A DNA stretch of 64,000 nucleotides from Solibacillus sp. FSL W7-1464 (GCF_038004425.1 NZ_JBBORC010000001.1:1217001-1281000); one strand, 5' to 3'. Positions 17,580 through 26,270 are shown, numbered from the stretch's first letter. A program made the numbers and translations. Notes: a model not told the origin generated them from the letters alone.

Positions 17580-18060
17580 ATTACGTTTAATTATTTTAAC
17601 AGCATTCATTGCCGCAATTTGCGTCATTGGCAGTTTTATAAAAGTACCGGTAGGAATCGTTGGAACAGCTGCACTCGATTCTGCTCCCGCTCTCATCAGT
17701 GCAATATTTCTACCGCCAGTTTTTGCAGGCGCGGCAGGAGCACTCGGTCATATCGCGACAGGTTTTACATCCGGTTTTCCGCTCGGCATTTTACATCTTT
17801 TAATTGCAGCGGAAATGTTTATTATCGTTGCGGTTTTTGCGATTATGCATCAAAAAGGGCATCATATTTTAAAATGGATATTTGTAATTATCGCAAATGG
17901 TGTCATTGCACCGATTCCATTTTATTTTATTATTTCTCCTGCATTTTACATCGGCTCAATTGCCTCATTAACAATTGCGACAGCTGTGAACTGTCTGATC
18001 GCAATACTTGTCATCCCTGTATTGAAAACGGTTGTGCAGCGAGTAGGGGTTAATGTATGA
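17566..18060 (+). CDS. cblT: ECF transporter S component, probable alpha-ribazole transporter
   Basis: 164-residue membrane protein with five or six hydrophobic segments and S-component features: N-terminal LRLIILTAFIAAICVIGSFIK, then LDSAPALISAIFLPPVFAGAAGALGHIATG (about 38-67), where a small-residue-rich loop lines the ligand site. Its place in a riboswitch-controlled cobalamin-salvage operon, directly before a kinase of the right type, suggests CblT, which imports alpha-ribazole. Substrate is inferred from context; another cobalamin precursor is possible. ATGA overlap with the next gene. Confidence 0.68.
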   Translation: MDKSKLRLIILTAFIAAICVIGSFIKVPVGIVGTAALDSAPALISAIFLPPVFAGAAGALGHIATGFTSGFPLGILHLLIAAEMFIIVAVFAIMHQKGHHILKWIFVIIANGVIAPIPFYFIISPAFYIGSIASLTIATAVNCLIAILVIPVLKTVVQRVGVNV

Positions 18061-18737
18061 GAAATGCGATAGAAGTTAACGGGTTAGTCGTATCGATTGA
18101 TAATTCGGGTTGTATCGGCACAAAAGAGCACGATATTGTACATGTACCGAATGAAATTACCGCTTATTTTACAGCGCGTACCGCTATTTTAGAGCAACTT
18201 TGCGCGGGTGCTGTCCCGGTTCAATTATTAATGGCCAATTTTTCAGGCGATGATGTTTGGACTGAATACGAGCAAGGTTTTAAAAAGGCATTTTCCGAAA
18301 TGGGGCTTGTGATGCCACCTTTAATGGGCTCGAGTGAAACGAATTTCCAGTCGCTTCAGTCAGCTGTCTCTCTCACGATGCTAGGGAAAAAGCAATTCGA
18401 ACAAAATACTAACGATTGCGAGTTTTATGTTGTCGGCGAACCGCTTGTCGGAAATGATGTGACAGAAAATCCACACAAAATAGCCCAGTTAGGTGAGTTG
18501 TACGAAGGACTGATCAACGGTATGATACAGGCAATATGGCCAACAGGTTCTAAAGGAGTTGGCGCAGAAATAATACGTTTTGCCGGAGAAAATTATACAG
18601 CAGATGTCGATTTCACCGGTTCTGCAGGTCCATCATGTGCGGTATTAGTTGCTGTAAAAAAAGAGTATGAAGAACTATTCAAAACGAACATGACAGCACC
18701 TGTTAGAAAACTTATAAAAAAAAATGATTGTAGATGA
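18057..18737 (+). CDS. cblS: Probable alpha-ribazole kinase (PurM/AIR-synthase-like)
   Basis: 226-residue cytoplasmic protein. Visible features: N-terminal VNGLVVSIDNSGCIGTKEHDIVHVP with an acidic metal-binding D, a central VPVQLLMANFSGDD..TEYEQGFKKAFSEM, PPLMGSSETNFQSLQSAV, and EFYVVGEPLVGNDV. This is the fold pattern of AIR-synthase (PurM) related ATP-using enzymes, and the CblS alpha-ribazole kinases belong to that group. With cblT, cobC, cobS and cobU it completes a route from imported alpha-ribazole and cobinamide to cobalamin. Function is inferred from family resemblance and context. Confidence 0.65.
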   Translation: MRNAIEVNGLVVSIDNSGCIGTKEHDIVHVPNEITAYFTARTAILEQLCAGAVPVQLLMANFSGDDVWTEYEQGFKKAFSEMGLVMPPLMGSSETNFQSLQSAVSLTMLGKKQFEQNTNDCEFYVVGEPLVGNDVTENPHKIAQLGELYEGLINGMIQAIWPTGSKGVGAEIIRFAGENYTADVDFTGSAGPSCAVLVAVKKEYEELFKTNMTAPVRKLIKKNDCR

Positions 18738-18868
18738 ATTTGCTCGAAAACTGATGAAACTGCTAGAAAAAAATATTTTTTGACGGAAATTAAAAAATAC
18801 TAAATTTTCTAAAAATAACATGGTATGATAAAGTGTATCAACTTAAAATTAGTTAAGGAGCATGAAAT

Positions 18869-19939
18869 ATGACAACATACCAAATTACAACTGAGTTATC
18901 AACAAATAGAAAAGAAAAAACACCTGCAGAACAGCTTGGTTTTGGTAAGATTTTTACTGACCATATGTTTGTTATGGATTATGAAGATGGAAAAGGATGG
19001 CATAATGCGACAATTACACCATATGCTCCGATTACATTAAGCCCTGCTGCAATGGTATTTCACTATGGACAAGCGGTATTTGAAGGTCTGAAAGCATATA
19101 TGACAGAAGATGGAGAAGTCCAGTTATTCCGCCCGGACCGTAACTTCCAACGATTAAATTCTTCCAATGCACGTCTTTGCATTCCACCGATTGATGAAGA
19201 CTTTGCTTTAGAAGCATTAAAAGAATTACTTCGAGTAGATCGCGAATGGGTTCCGACTTCACCAGGTACATCTCTTTATATTCGACCATTTATTATTGCA
19301 ACAGAGAGCTATTTAGGTGTAAATCCTGCGAAAAGCTATAAATTTATGATTATCATGTCACCGGTTGGCTCTTATTATAAAGAAGGCATTAACCCGGTCA
19401 AAATTTTAGTGGAACAGCAATATGTTCGTGCCGTAGTTGGCGGTACCGGCGAAGCAAAAACAGCCGGCAACTATGCTTCAAGCCTAAAAGGTTCTGAAAT
19501 TGCTGCCGAGCAAGGCTATTCTCAAACATTATGGCTGGACGGCAAGGAAAATAAATACGTAGAAGAAGTGGGCAGTATGAACATCTTCTTTAAAATTTCA
19601 GGAAAAGTAATTACTCCTGCATTAAACGGCAGTATTCTACCAGGGATTACGCGCGATTCAATGATTCAAGTATTAAAATCGAAAAATATTCCAATTGAAG
19701 AGCGTGCCATTGCTTTTGAAGAAGTTATAGAAGCAGCAAAAAACGGCACATTGGAAGAGGCATTCGGTACAGGTACTGCAGCTGTCATTTCACCGGTAGG
19801 GGAGCTGAAGTGGCTGGATGATATCATCTCTGTCAACAACGGCCAAATCGGTGAAGTAACGCAAATGCTTTACGATACTTTAACAGGCATCCAGTACGGT
19901 AAAGTTGAAGACCCGTTCGGCTGGACGGTTAAAATTTAA
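18869..19939 (+). CDS. ilvE: Branched-chain amino acid aminotransferase
   Basis: PLP fold-type IV transaminase acting on Leu, Ile and Val; 356 residues. Seen: FHYGQAVFEGLKAY (about 64-77), RPDRNFQRLNSSNARLCIP (about 90-108), LYIRPFIIAT, the PLP-lysine region GTGEAKTAGNYASS (about 193-206), EEVGSMNIFF (about 232) and the phosphate-binding GILPGITR-like SILPGITRDS (about 260) and GTGTAAVISPVG (about 305). AAGGAG precedes the ATG. No leader peptide or T-box is evident upstream. Confidence 0.95.
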   Translation: MTTYQITTELSTNRKEKTPAEQLGFGKIFTDHMFVMDYEDGKGWHNATITPYAPITLSPAAMVFHYGQAVFEGLKAYMTEDGEVQLFRPDRNFQRLNSSNARLCIPPIDEDFALEALKELLRVDREWVPTSPGTSLYIRPFIIATESYLGVNPAKSYKFMIIMSPVGSYYKEGINPVKILVEQQYVRAVVGGTGEAKTAGNYASSLKGSEIAAEQGYSQTLWLDGKENKYVEEVGSMNIFFKISGKVITPALNGSILPGITRDSMIQVLKSKNIPIEERAIAFEEVIEAAKNGTLEEAFGTGTAAVISPVGELKWLDDIISVNNGQIGEVTQMLYDTLTGIQYGKVEDPFGWTVKI

Positions 19940-19963
19940 TAAAAATAAGCTATAATATAACCC

Positions 19964-20002
19964 AAAAACACCATTTTTCTCAGGGAGAAAAATGGTGTTT
20001 TA
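19964..20002 (+). terminator. Intrinsic terminator after ilvE
   Basis: AAAAACACCATTTTTCTC and GAGAAAAATGGTGTTTT form a long stem ending in T-rich sequence. Confidence 0.9.
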
Positions 20003-20019
20003 TTGTGTGTAAAATTGAT

Positions 20020-20215
20020 ATCCATTCCGGGATGCTTTCCATGGGCACGACGTTGGGCCAACATGAAGTTAGTCACAAAAGCGTGCCACAGGACGTGGCA
20101 TTCTTAGCTTTTGTGACTAAGTCTCAGGCGTCGGTGCACCTGCCGCTTCGCTTTCGTCACAAAATAAATTTTGCTCTTCCCGTAGGAGTCGCCCTTCATT
20201 CCAATCGATTTTATA
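20020..20215. repeat. Dispersed GC-rich intergenic repeat, copy A
   Basis: Begins with ATTCCGGGATGCTTTCCATGG and ends with CTTCCCGTAGGAGTCGCC followed by CTTCATTCCAATCGAT. The core contains TAGTCACAAAAGC..GCTTTTGTGACTA, an inverted repeat. The termini match the copy at 34447-34590. The pattern (GGxxGCTTTCCxxGGGCACG ... CCCGxAGGAGTCGCC) recurs in intergenic regions of many Bacillaceae as I recall it; an open frame through it is not a gene. Confidence 0.7.
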
Positions 20216-20250
20216 AAATATCCGTTTCTTAATAAGTTTTTTAACTAACT

Positions 20251-21789
20251 TTATTTTTCCAGTACTTCCTCAACTCGTGAAAAATCTTCGCGAGGGATGA
20301 TTGCCGATTTTTCAAATGCATTTTTGCCGACATATGTTTCGATTAGTTCTTTCACATCGATACCGGAAGATGCTTTTAATGTTTCCTGCAAGCCGGCCAT
20401 TAAATCCGTCGCATAACCCGTCACTTTACCAGCACCGCCGTTTGCGCCGCCGCCTGTATCAACAACTGTAATCTTGTCGATATTTGAAAGTGGGCTGGCA
20501 ACTTGTTTCGCGTACTCCGGTAACATTTTAACAATCATATCAAGGACAGCCGCCTGACCGTACTGTTCAAACGCTTCTGCAATTTTCTCTTTCGCTTCTG
20601 CTTCTGCAAGACCGCGTAGTCGGATAATTTCCGCCTCAGCCGTACCTTGTGCACGCTCTGCATCTGCTTTCGCCAGACCATCTAAACGAATGCGTTCAGC
20701 TTCAGCTTGTGCGTGTGTTTCAATACGGTATTTCTCCGCATCAGCCTGAGCAAGCTCTTTACGTTTTTGAGCTTCCGCGTTTTGTTCGATTGCATAACGA
20801 TCCGCATCAGCTTTTTTCTTCACTTCAGAGTCATATTGCTTTTCACGACGCAGAATTTCTTTTTCTTCCAGTTCGATTTGTTTTTGACGCTCGATGATCT
20901 GTACTTGCATTTCCTGTTCTGTTACTTCCTGTTTAGCACGAGCAGATTCCAATTCGTACGCCTGGTCGGCACGGGCTTTGGCAATGTCCTGCTCGCGGCG
21001 GTATTCAGCCACTTTTAACTGATTATTTTTTTCGGCTTCCGCAATTTCAGTAGCGCGCTCCAATTCAGCCTGTTGCGCTTCCTGAGCTGCCTGAGCACGT
21101 TTAATACGTGTTTCCTTGTCAGCTTCCGCAGTTGCGATATCGGCATCGCGCTTCACTTGAGCGATTCGTGGCTTACCTAAAGAATCCAAATAGCCGTTTT
21201 TATCACGAACATCTTTAATTGTAAACGATACAATGATCAAACCCATTTTCGCTAAATCCTGGGATGCAACACGTTGTACTTCCTGCGAGAACTTATCACG
21301 GTTTTTATAAATTTCTTCAACCGTCATCGATCCTAAAATCGAACGTAAGTGACCTTCCAGAACTTCGCGTGCTTCACTTTCGCGTTCCTGTTTATCTTTC
21401 CCTAAAAATTGCTCGGCAGCCGTTGCGATTTCCGAAATTGAACCGCCGATTTTGATGATGGCTGTACCATCAGCCATAACAGGAACACCTTGCTCCGTAT
21501 AAACTTCCGGAGTTGTTACTTCCAGTTTACTTGAAAGAAGACTTAGTGGTTTTGCCTGCTGGAAAACCGGGAATACAAATGTACCACCACCGCGAATAAT
21601 CTTAATGCGATTTCCAGATTCATCGGTATGTACATTTTTGCTTCCTAAATAACTGCCTGTTACGATTAATGCCTCATCCGGACCAGCTGTGCGATATTTC
21701 ATAATATAGACCGCTACAAGTGCGACAATTAGAAATACTACTACCCCGACTGCTATTAAAATTCCTGATATACCTGCCAAACCTGACAT
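20251..21789 (-). CDS. floT: Flotillin-like protein FloT (YuaG)
   Basis: 512-residue membrane scaffold of functional membrane microdomains. An N-terminal hydrophobic anchor (about 7-29) is followed by the SPFH domain (about 35-200, including RGGGTFVFPVFQQ) and then a long Glu/Ala/Lys-rich coiled coil (about 210-420, with repeats such as ADAERAQGTAEAEIIRLRG and AEAEAKEKIAEAF). The C-terminal part resembles the flotillin oligomerization region. It follows yuaF after 18 nt and is transcribed from the sigma-W type promoter upstream of yuaF. Confidence 0.95.
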   Translation of the reverse strand: MSGLAGISGILIAVGVVVFLIVALVAVYIMKYRTAGPDEALIVTGSYLGSKNVHTDESGNRIKIIRGGGTFVFPVFQQAKPLSLLSSKLEVTTPEVYTEQGVPVMADGTAIIKIGGSISEIATAAEQFLGKDKQERESEAREVLEGHLRSILGSMTVEEIYKNRDKFSQEVQRVASQDLAKMGLIIVSFTIKDVRDKNGYLDSLGKPRIAQVKRDADIATAEADKETRIKRAQAAQEAQQAELERATEIAEAEKNNQLKVAEYRREQDIAKARADQAYELESARAKQEVTEQEMQVQIIERQKQIELEEKEILRREKQYDSEVKKKADADRYAIEQNAEAQKRKELAQADAEKYRIETHAQAEAERIRLDGLAKADAERAQGTAEAEIIRLRGLAEAEAKEKIAEAFEQYGQAAVLDMIVKMLPEYAKQVASPLSNIDKITVVDTGGGANGGAGKVTGYATDLMAGLQETLKASSGIDVKELIETYVGKNAFEKSAIIPREDFSRVEEVLEK

Positions 21790-21807
21790 AAAAATTCCTC
21801 CCTGTTT

Positions 21808-22338
21808 TTAAAATTGAAGTTCTTCTTTCTCATAAATCGCGACCATTGCTGTACCATCCTGCATCTCAATAATTAAAACTCGCGTGTCATATGGAATCTC
21901 TACTTGATGAAAACTTGCTGCACGCTTTGATATAATGCCGTTTGCCGTTTCAATCACCATTTCACCAAAACCATCCAGTGGAACGGGTACGATCACTCTT
22001 CCAACCTGACCTTCAAGCGATTCATCCGTATAGGCAAGTGACACTTCCGCTGAACGTAATGGAACGAGCAGGAAAAAATAGAGTAGTGCTGTAAATAAAC
22101 TTGCAATTATAAGAGCGATAATGAATATGATGAAACTTGTTAAACCGGTAAACTGTTCCAGCAAATAGCCCGCAGCCGAAGTGAACGTGATAAACGAAAG
22201 GATAACAGCCGGGTCAAAAAATGGCGTTCCATCGATGGCCACATCCGCAACATCTGCAAAAAATAAGTAAAGAACAGTACAACACCCAATAACGATTAAG
22301 ATGAATAAATAAATGGTTTCAATGGAATAACCAAACAA
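21808..22338 (-). CDS. yuaF: NfeD-like membrane protein (YuaF)
   Basis: 176 residues: an N-terminal membrane segment (about 7-27), two to three more hydrophobic segments (about 45-95), and a C-terminal OB-fold NfeD domain (about 110-172, with EGQVGRVIVPVPLDGFGEMVIETANG). NfeD proteins partner with flotillins encoded in the same operon. TTG start with a strong AAGGAGGTGG ribosome site at good distance. In B. subtilis this operon belongs to the SigW regulon. Confidence 0.9.
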   Translation of the reverse strand: MFGYSIETIYLFILIVIGCCTVLYLFFADVADVAIDGTPFFDPAVILSFITFTSAAGYLLEQFTGLTSFIIFIIALIIASLFTALLYFFLLVPLRSAEVSLAYTDESLEGQVGRVIVPVPLDGFGEMVIETANGIISKRAASFHQVEIPYDTRVLIIEMQDGTAMVAIYEKEELQF

Positions 22339-22370
22339 GTTGCCACCTCCTTCATGCTATTTAATAAATT

Positions 22371-22396
22371 TACGGATGAAATGGTAAAAAGTTTCA
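22371..22396 (-). promoter_or_regulatory. Sigma-W type ECF promoter of yuaF-floT
   Basis: On the minus strand TGAAAC, 16-nt spacer, CGTA: the SigW consensus, 33 nt before the yuaF start codon. Confidence 0.85.
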
Positions 22397-22414
22397 AAAA
22401 TATTAATTATTTTC

Positions 22415-22458
22415 CGAAAAATACAAAATGTATGCCAATTCAACTGATTGACATACAT
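22415..22458 (-). terminator. Intrinsic terminator of the 5'-nucleotidase gene
   Basis: On the minus strand ATGTATGTCAAT pairs with ATTGGCATACAT, followed by TTTTGTATTTTT. Confidence 0.75.
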
Positions 22459-22474
22459 CTTGTGCAGAAGAGAA

Positions 22475-23917
22475 TTATTTCATTTGGAAATCATTTTTGA
22501 TATGAACGGTAAGCGTACTGTTTTTATCTATGTATTCCATCATTAATTCAGGGATGAATTTATCGGCTTCACGAACAGGCTTTTTCTGAAACATCTGCAT
22601 GTTGTGCGCACCTGTTGCACGGTAGCTATTGACGGCTACTTCAAAAATTTCATTATCCTGGATGGGATTGCTTTCAAAAGTTAGCTTTGTGACGCGTTGA
22701 CCTGTTTGTTGACGTAAATCAATTGTGTAATCAATGCCACCCCACAAATCATAAATATACGGCTGCGGCTCCGGGTAGTGTACTGCCATACTGAAATCGA
22801 TTTCCCCTTTGTCATTGAGCGCAAAGACCGCCGCACTCTGCTCAATCGCCCGGCGGATTTCAGCTCCGGTCATTCGGATGACGAGCAACCGGTTAGCTCG
22901 GGGAAGATTATGTAAAACATGCTCACGTGTTATTTCTTCCGGAAAGCCGCCCTGTGCATGATAGGGCAGTTCAATGACCGAAATTTGGGCACCCGTGTAA
23001 TGGAGCTGCATATCATGAAGAAGTTGGGTATATGCGGTCGTTTTTGTACGGGGCGTAAAAAAGTCTGCATAAGTCAGTGCTTTATCCGCTGTTCCGAGTT
23101 GTTGTTTTTTCCATGCATCAAATTCGGGAAAAGACTGCATGTTTAATGAGGCATCGACTTGGACGATAGATGGTTCAAAAGAAAATGTACCGTTTTCCAC
23201 AGTGACATCGATCTGCGCGAAGCAATGTGCATTTGCTCCAGGTTGCACGATTGCTACACCATTTTGCACCGCAGCTATTTCCAAATGCTGATGCCCGGTA
23301 ATGAAGAGATCAATGCCTTCTATTTCATGAAGCATACGATAGCCTTCATTTTCGCCTTGTTCCAGATCGATTAGGTGACCGTTATGAAGATCCCGTTCAA
23401 AACCACCGTGATAGCTTAAAATGACAAGCTGTGCCTGTTCGAACTCGCGGACATGCCTTACCGTATTTTTCGCACATTCAAAGGCATTCTCGAAATGTAG
23501 GTGCTTTGTCGATCCACATTCATCCCAGTTTTTTGTGAAATGCGTTACGACCCCAATGACAGCAAGGCGCAGCCCGTTTATTTCTTTTATGAAATACGGT
23601 TCGGCAAACCCTGGAATATTGGCGGCGATCCAAGGGAAATTGGTGGCGTTGCGAATCGATTGGATTTTTTCGGGAGAATAGTTGAATTCATGGTTTCCGA
23701 AAACCGCAACATCATAGCCAAGGGTGTTCGCAAGTTCGATTTGCGGGTGCTGTTGTTGGACAATGTAATCGTAATAATAACTTAAATGACTCCCGTGCAG
23801 AAAATCGCCATTATCGATTAACAGTGCGGGCTGTCTGGCGGAAATCATTTGCGCAAGCTGTGAAAAGCGTTCTGTATGTCCATGAATATCGCTCGTTGCA
23901 ATAATAGTAAATTTCAT
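22475..23917 (-). CDS. yunD: Bifunctional metallophosphatase/5'-nucleotidase (YunD-like)
   Basis: 480-residue cytoplasmic protein (no signal peptide) of the UshA family. The metallophosphoesterase domain has IATSDIHGH (about 4-12), DNGDFLHG (about 34), VFGNHEFNYS (about 75), LSYHGG (about 165) and TGHQHLE (about 200). The 5'-nucleotidase C-terminal domain (about 290-440) includes GAEIRRAIEQSAAVF. Lack of export signal and size match YunD. Start at the ATG after GGAAG; a longer frame to 23974 lacks a ribosome site. Transcribed away from the heme-monooxygenase gene. Confidence 0.85.
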   Translation of the reverse strand: MKFTIIATSDIHGHTERFSQLAQMISARQPALLIDNGDFLHGSHLSYYYDYIVQQQHPQIELANTLGYDVAVFGNHEFNYSPEKIQSIRNATNFPWIAANIPGFAEPYFIKEINGLRLAVIGVVTHFTKNWDECGSTKHLHFENAFECAKNTVRHVREFEQAQLVILSYHGGFERDLHNGHLIDLEQGENEGYRMLHEIEGIDLFITGHQHLEIAAVQNGVAIVQPGANAHCFAQIDVTVENGTFSFEPSIVQVDASLNMQSFPEFDAWKKQQLGTADKALTYADFFTPRTKTTAYTQLLHDMQLHYTGAQISVIELPYHAQGGFPEEITREHVLHNLPRANRLLVIRMTGAEIRRAIEQSAAVFALNDKGEIDFSMAVHYPEPQPYIYDLWGGIDYTIDLRQQTGQRVTKLTFESNPIQDNEIFEVAVNSYRATGAHNMQMFQKKPVREADKFIPELMMEYIDKNSTLTVHIKNDFQMK

Positions 23918-24038
23918 TGAGAAAACTTCCTTTAATCTTTCATTTTTCTTATTATAGCGTGAATTATTGCGCAACAGTTCCGAAAGTGATTAAATAAAAT
24001 ATATAGGCAATTACGCTAAATTATAGGAGTGGGTAATT

Positions 24039-24365
24039 ATGATCACAGTAACAAACCGTATTCAAGTAAAAAAAGGTTTTGCTGAAAAAATGGCACCGCA
24101 ATTTGTACAACCAGGTCCATTACAGGAGTTTGAAGGTTTCCAGAAAGTAGAAGTATTAGTTTCAACGCAATTTGAAGAATATGACGAAATGAGCGTTGTG
24201 ATGTACTGGGATTCAAAAGAAAGCTTTGCTGTATGGCGTGAAAGTGACGCATTCAAACAATCGCACAAACGTCCAGAAGGGCAAGGCGGAGGCCACCAAG
24301 GCGAATCTCCAATGTTAGGTTCACAAATCGTGATCGCCGAAGTAGCAGGCACAATCTCAAAATAG
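24039..24365 (+). CDS. Heme-degrading monooxygenase (IsdG/HmoA family)
   Basis: 108-residue ABM-domain protein, oxidatively opening heme to release iron. Family residues: Asn in VTNRIQVKKGFAEKM (residue 6), the ruffling Trp in FAVWRESDAF (about 67) and the heme-ligand His in KQSHKRPE (about 77). The C-terminal QGESPMLGSQIVIAEV strand is also typical. Monocistronic with its own terminator. I do not see a convincing Fur box in the 120-bp upstream region. Confidence 0.85.
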   Translation: MITVTNRIQVKKGFAEKMAPQFVQPGPLQEFEGFQKVEVLVSTQFEEYDEMSVVMYWDSKESFAVWRESDAFKQSHKRPEGQGGGHQGESPMLGSQIVIAEVAGTISK

Positions 24366-24372
24366 TGTTAAG

Positions 24373-24406
24373 GGGTGTCCTAATGTTTTCGTTAGGGCAC
24401 CTTTAT
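24373..24406 (+). terminator. Intrinsic terminator after the heme monooxygenase gene
   Basis: GGTGTCCTAA pairs with TTAGGGCACC; the T tract (TTTAT) is short. Confidence 0.7.
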
Positions 24407-24483
24407 GCTATACATACTATGATTGAAATACATACAGCTTAAGCTTTAATAATTTGTGAATGAAAAACAGAAAGGTGTTTTTA

Positions 24484-25188
24484 ATGTCGAACATGGTGCA
24501 GTTTTTTTATGACGGACAGTTTTTGAAATGCTTTGAAGAAGCGAAACGCCAATTACAGGGCGGTGAAAATGAAGAACAGGCTAGGCAGTTTTTAAAAATC
24601 TTTGAGAAATACGAATATGGAAAATTCCCGAAGTCGACAGCACAGATTCCGCAAAGTGTCGAACGTGCGAATGAAAGCTATCCGGAAAATGATGAAGTCG
24701 AACAACTGCGCGCGATTCAGGATGAGCAGCAGTTTTCGGAAAAAGTGAAACAGCTTGAACACGATGCAAGAACAGCGGATGATGACCGGAAAGCACAGTC
24801 GTTTTATGTACAGGGCCATCTTTTTTTAATGGCGCACCATTATGATGAAAGTGTGCACTGCTTTATGCAAGCGGTGAAGCATGTTCCAAATAAGGCATTG
24901 TATTACGGAATTGCAGGGCAGACGATGAACCGCTTTAACTGGTCGCCGTTTGATGTGATGGTCTATATCGAGCGGGCGATCGACCTGGATCCGGAAAACG
25001 CTAGATGGTACTGGAATAAGGCGCTCGTTTTAACACAGCTTTACAAAGATTTGAATGCTGATCCGTTTTTGGAAAATGCATTGATTGCAATTGAAAAAGC
25101 AATCGAGACTTGCCGCGAAGATCAAGTATCGCTGCGATCGGGCATCGATTCAACATTGGAGAATTTGAAAGAATATCTTTTCAATTAA
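24484..25188 (+). CDS. Tetratricopeptide-like protein of unknown function
   Basis: 234-residue soluble helical protein. Helix pairs resembling TPR units appear at about 100-135 (SFYVQGHLFLMAHHYDESVHCFMQAVKHVP), 136-170 and 170-200 (YIERAIDLDPENARWYWNKALVL), with the typical A/Y/F spacing; the N-terminal third is highly charged. Start chosen at the ATG after AAAGGTG; a longer frame to 24460 begins before this site. 28 nt upstream of a membrane-anchored gene, so probably an operon of two. Specific function not recognised. Confidence 0.75.
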   Translation: MSNMVQFFYDGQFLKCFEEAKRQLQGGENEEQARQFLKIFEKYEYGKFPKSTAQIPQSVERANESYPENDEVEQLRAIQDEQQFSEKVKQLEHDARTADDDRKAQSFYVQGHLFLMAHHYDESVHCFMQAVKHVPNKALYYGIAGQTMNRFNWSPFDVMVYIERAIDLDPENARWYWNKALVLTQLYKDLNADPFLENALIAIEKAIETCREDQVSLRSGIDSTLENLKEYLFN

Positions 25189-25216
25189 CGAAGCACCGGT
25201 AGATGGAGGAAAGAGC

Positions 25217-25648
25217 ATGAAGTTTTTATCTTGGAAAGGTATTTCGATATACTTAACGATCATTCTATTTTTACTCATTTTTATCCAGATTCTGGACTGG
25301 AATAAAGGGAAAGATAAAGAGGGTCAATACGCGGTAGAGCTGGAAAAAGCGTATACAGATCTGGTTGATTTCCAGACGCATATTTTAAACGATGAAGTGC
25401 AGATCGATGACAATAAGCATGTGCTGACAATGTATGATAAAAACTTTCAATATCAGCTGAGCATGTTCATAGATATTTTCGGCAATAAAAAAGTAGATGA
25501 TGCGAACCTTTTTGACTCCTATAAACAAATTGATGAGGCATTGGCTGCATTTTATGAAGCGGAAAGTGCGGAACAGCAGAGTCAGGCACATGAGCAATTG
25601 CTCGCAGCGAAACAAGCGCTGTTTACAATATTGAATGATCTGAAATAG
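25217..25648 (+). CDS. Membrane-anchored hypothetical protein
   Basis: 143 residues: one N-terminal membrane segment (about 8-27, GISIYLTIILFLLIFIQIL), then a helical, acidic extracytoplasmic domain rich in Asp, Gln and Ala, with no cysteines. I do not recognise a family. GGAGGAAAGAGC precedes the ATG. It is the last gene before the TTCTAATA repeat array, from which it is insulated by a terminator. Confidence 0.72.
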   Translation: MKFLSWKGISIYLTIILFLLIFIQILDWNKGKDKEGQYAVELEKAYTDLVDFQTHILNDEVQIDDNKHVLTMYDKNFQYQLSMFIDIFGNKKVDDANLFDSYKQIDEALAAFYEAESAEQQSQAHEQLLAAKQALFTILNDLK

Positions 25649-25658
25649 TAAGATCTGG

Positions 25659-25699
25659 AGCACACGAACGCTTGGGGGAAGCGGGCGTGTGCTTTTTTG
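25659..25699 (+). terminator. Intrinsic terminator bounding the repeat array on the left
   Basis: GCACACGAACGCTT pairs with AAGCGGGCGTGTGC, followed by TTTTTT. Confidence 0.88.
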
Positions 25700-25730
25700 T
25701 GGAGTGGGTGCGGTATGCGGTGGCATAAAA

Positions 25731-25906
25731 GTTCTAATATCCATGCCGGAAGTTCTAATAAAACCTGAAAAGTTCTAATATATCACTGGTTTTCTAATAT
25801 ATGGTGAAGAAGTTCTAATAAGTGTTTCCGATTTTCCAATATCGCTTTCAGAAGTTCTAATAAGTCCCTTCGATTATCTAATAAACTAGAAAAAGTTCTA
25901 ATAAAA
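25731..25906. repeat. Array block duplicated at 26097-26270, first copy
   Basis: Nine motif units. Compared with the second copy by eye, there are about a dozen substitutions and one 3-nt length difference over about 175 bp, so the block was copied as a unit rather than assembled by single motifs. Confidence 0.85.
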
Positions 25907-26096
25907 CAATACTGGTGCATGCCGTAGCCGCATGATACCTTATAAAGAACGGTTCTTCGGCCAATAATTCCCCAGTCTTCTAATATCACTGCCAAAACTT
26001 CTAATAAGCCTCTCAGATCTTCTAATAAACCGAAAAAAGTTCTAATAAATAAAAGTTGTGCAATCATTTGTATATAAGACTTATAAAATGCTGGTT

Positions 26097-26270
26097 GTTC
26101 TAATATCCTTGCCGGAAGTTCTAATAAAACCTGAGAAGTTCTAATATATCACTGGTTTTCTAATATATGGTGAAGATTTTCTAATAAGTGCATCCGATTT
26201 TCCAATATCGCTTTCAGTTCTAATAAGTCCCATAGATGTTCTAATAAACCGGAAAAAGTTCTAATAAATC
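26097..26270. repeat. Array block, second copy
   Basis: Second copy of the nine-unit block. The spacing between its sixth and seventh units is 18 bp instead of 21 because of a 3-nt deletion; all other spacings are identical to the first copy (21, 20, 19, 21, 21, then 21, 20). Confidence 0.85.

Noticed and set aside
17619-18053. 144-residue frame overlapping cblT
   Set aside because: Rich in Arg, Ser and Cys, in a shifted frame inside a clear membrane protein gene; no ribosome site.
18738-18868. T-box or leucine leader before ilvE
   Set aside because: No specifier-loop, T-box sequence or terminator hairpin is visible in the 131-bp gap.
20005-20232. 75-residue open frame after ilvE
   Set aside because: It lies in the dispersed GC-rich repeat, begins in the ilvE terminator and has no ribosome site or recognisable protein features.
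25783-26067. Leucine-rich coding sequence on the minus strand within the array
   Set aside because: The frame arises from the repeat; stops recur at equivalent positions and there is no ribosome site. Kept as a finding about frame conservation, not as a gene.
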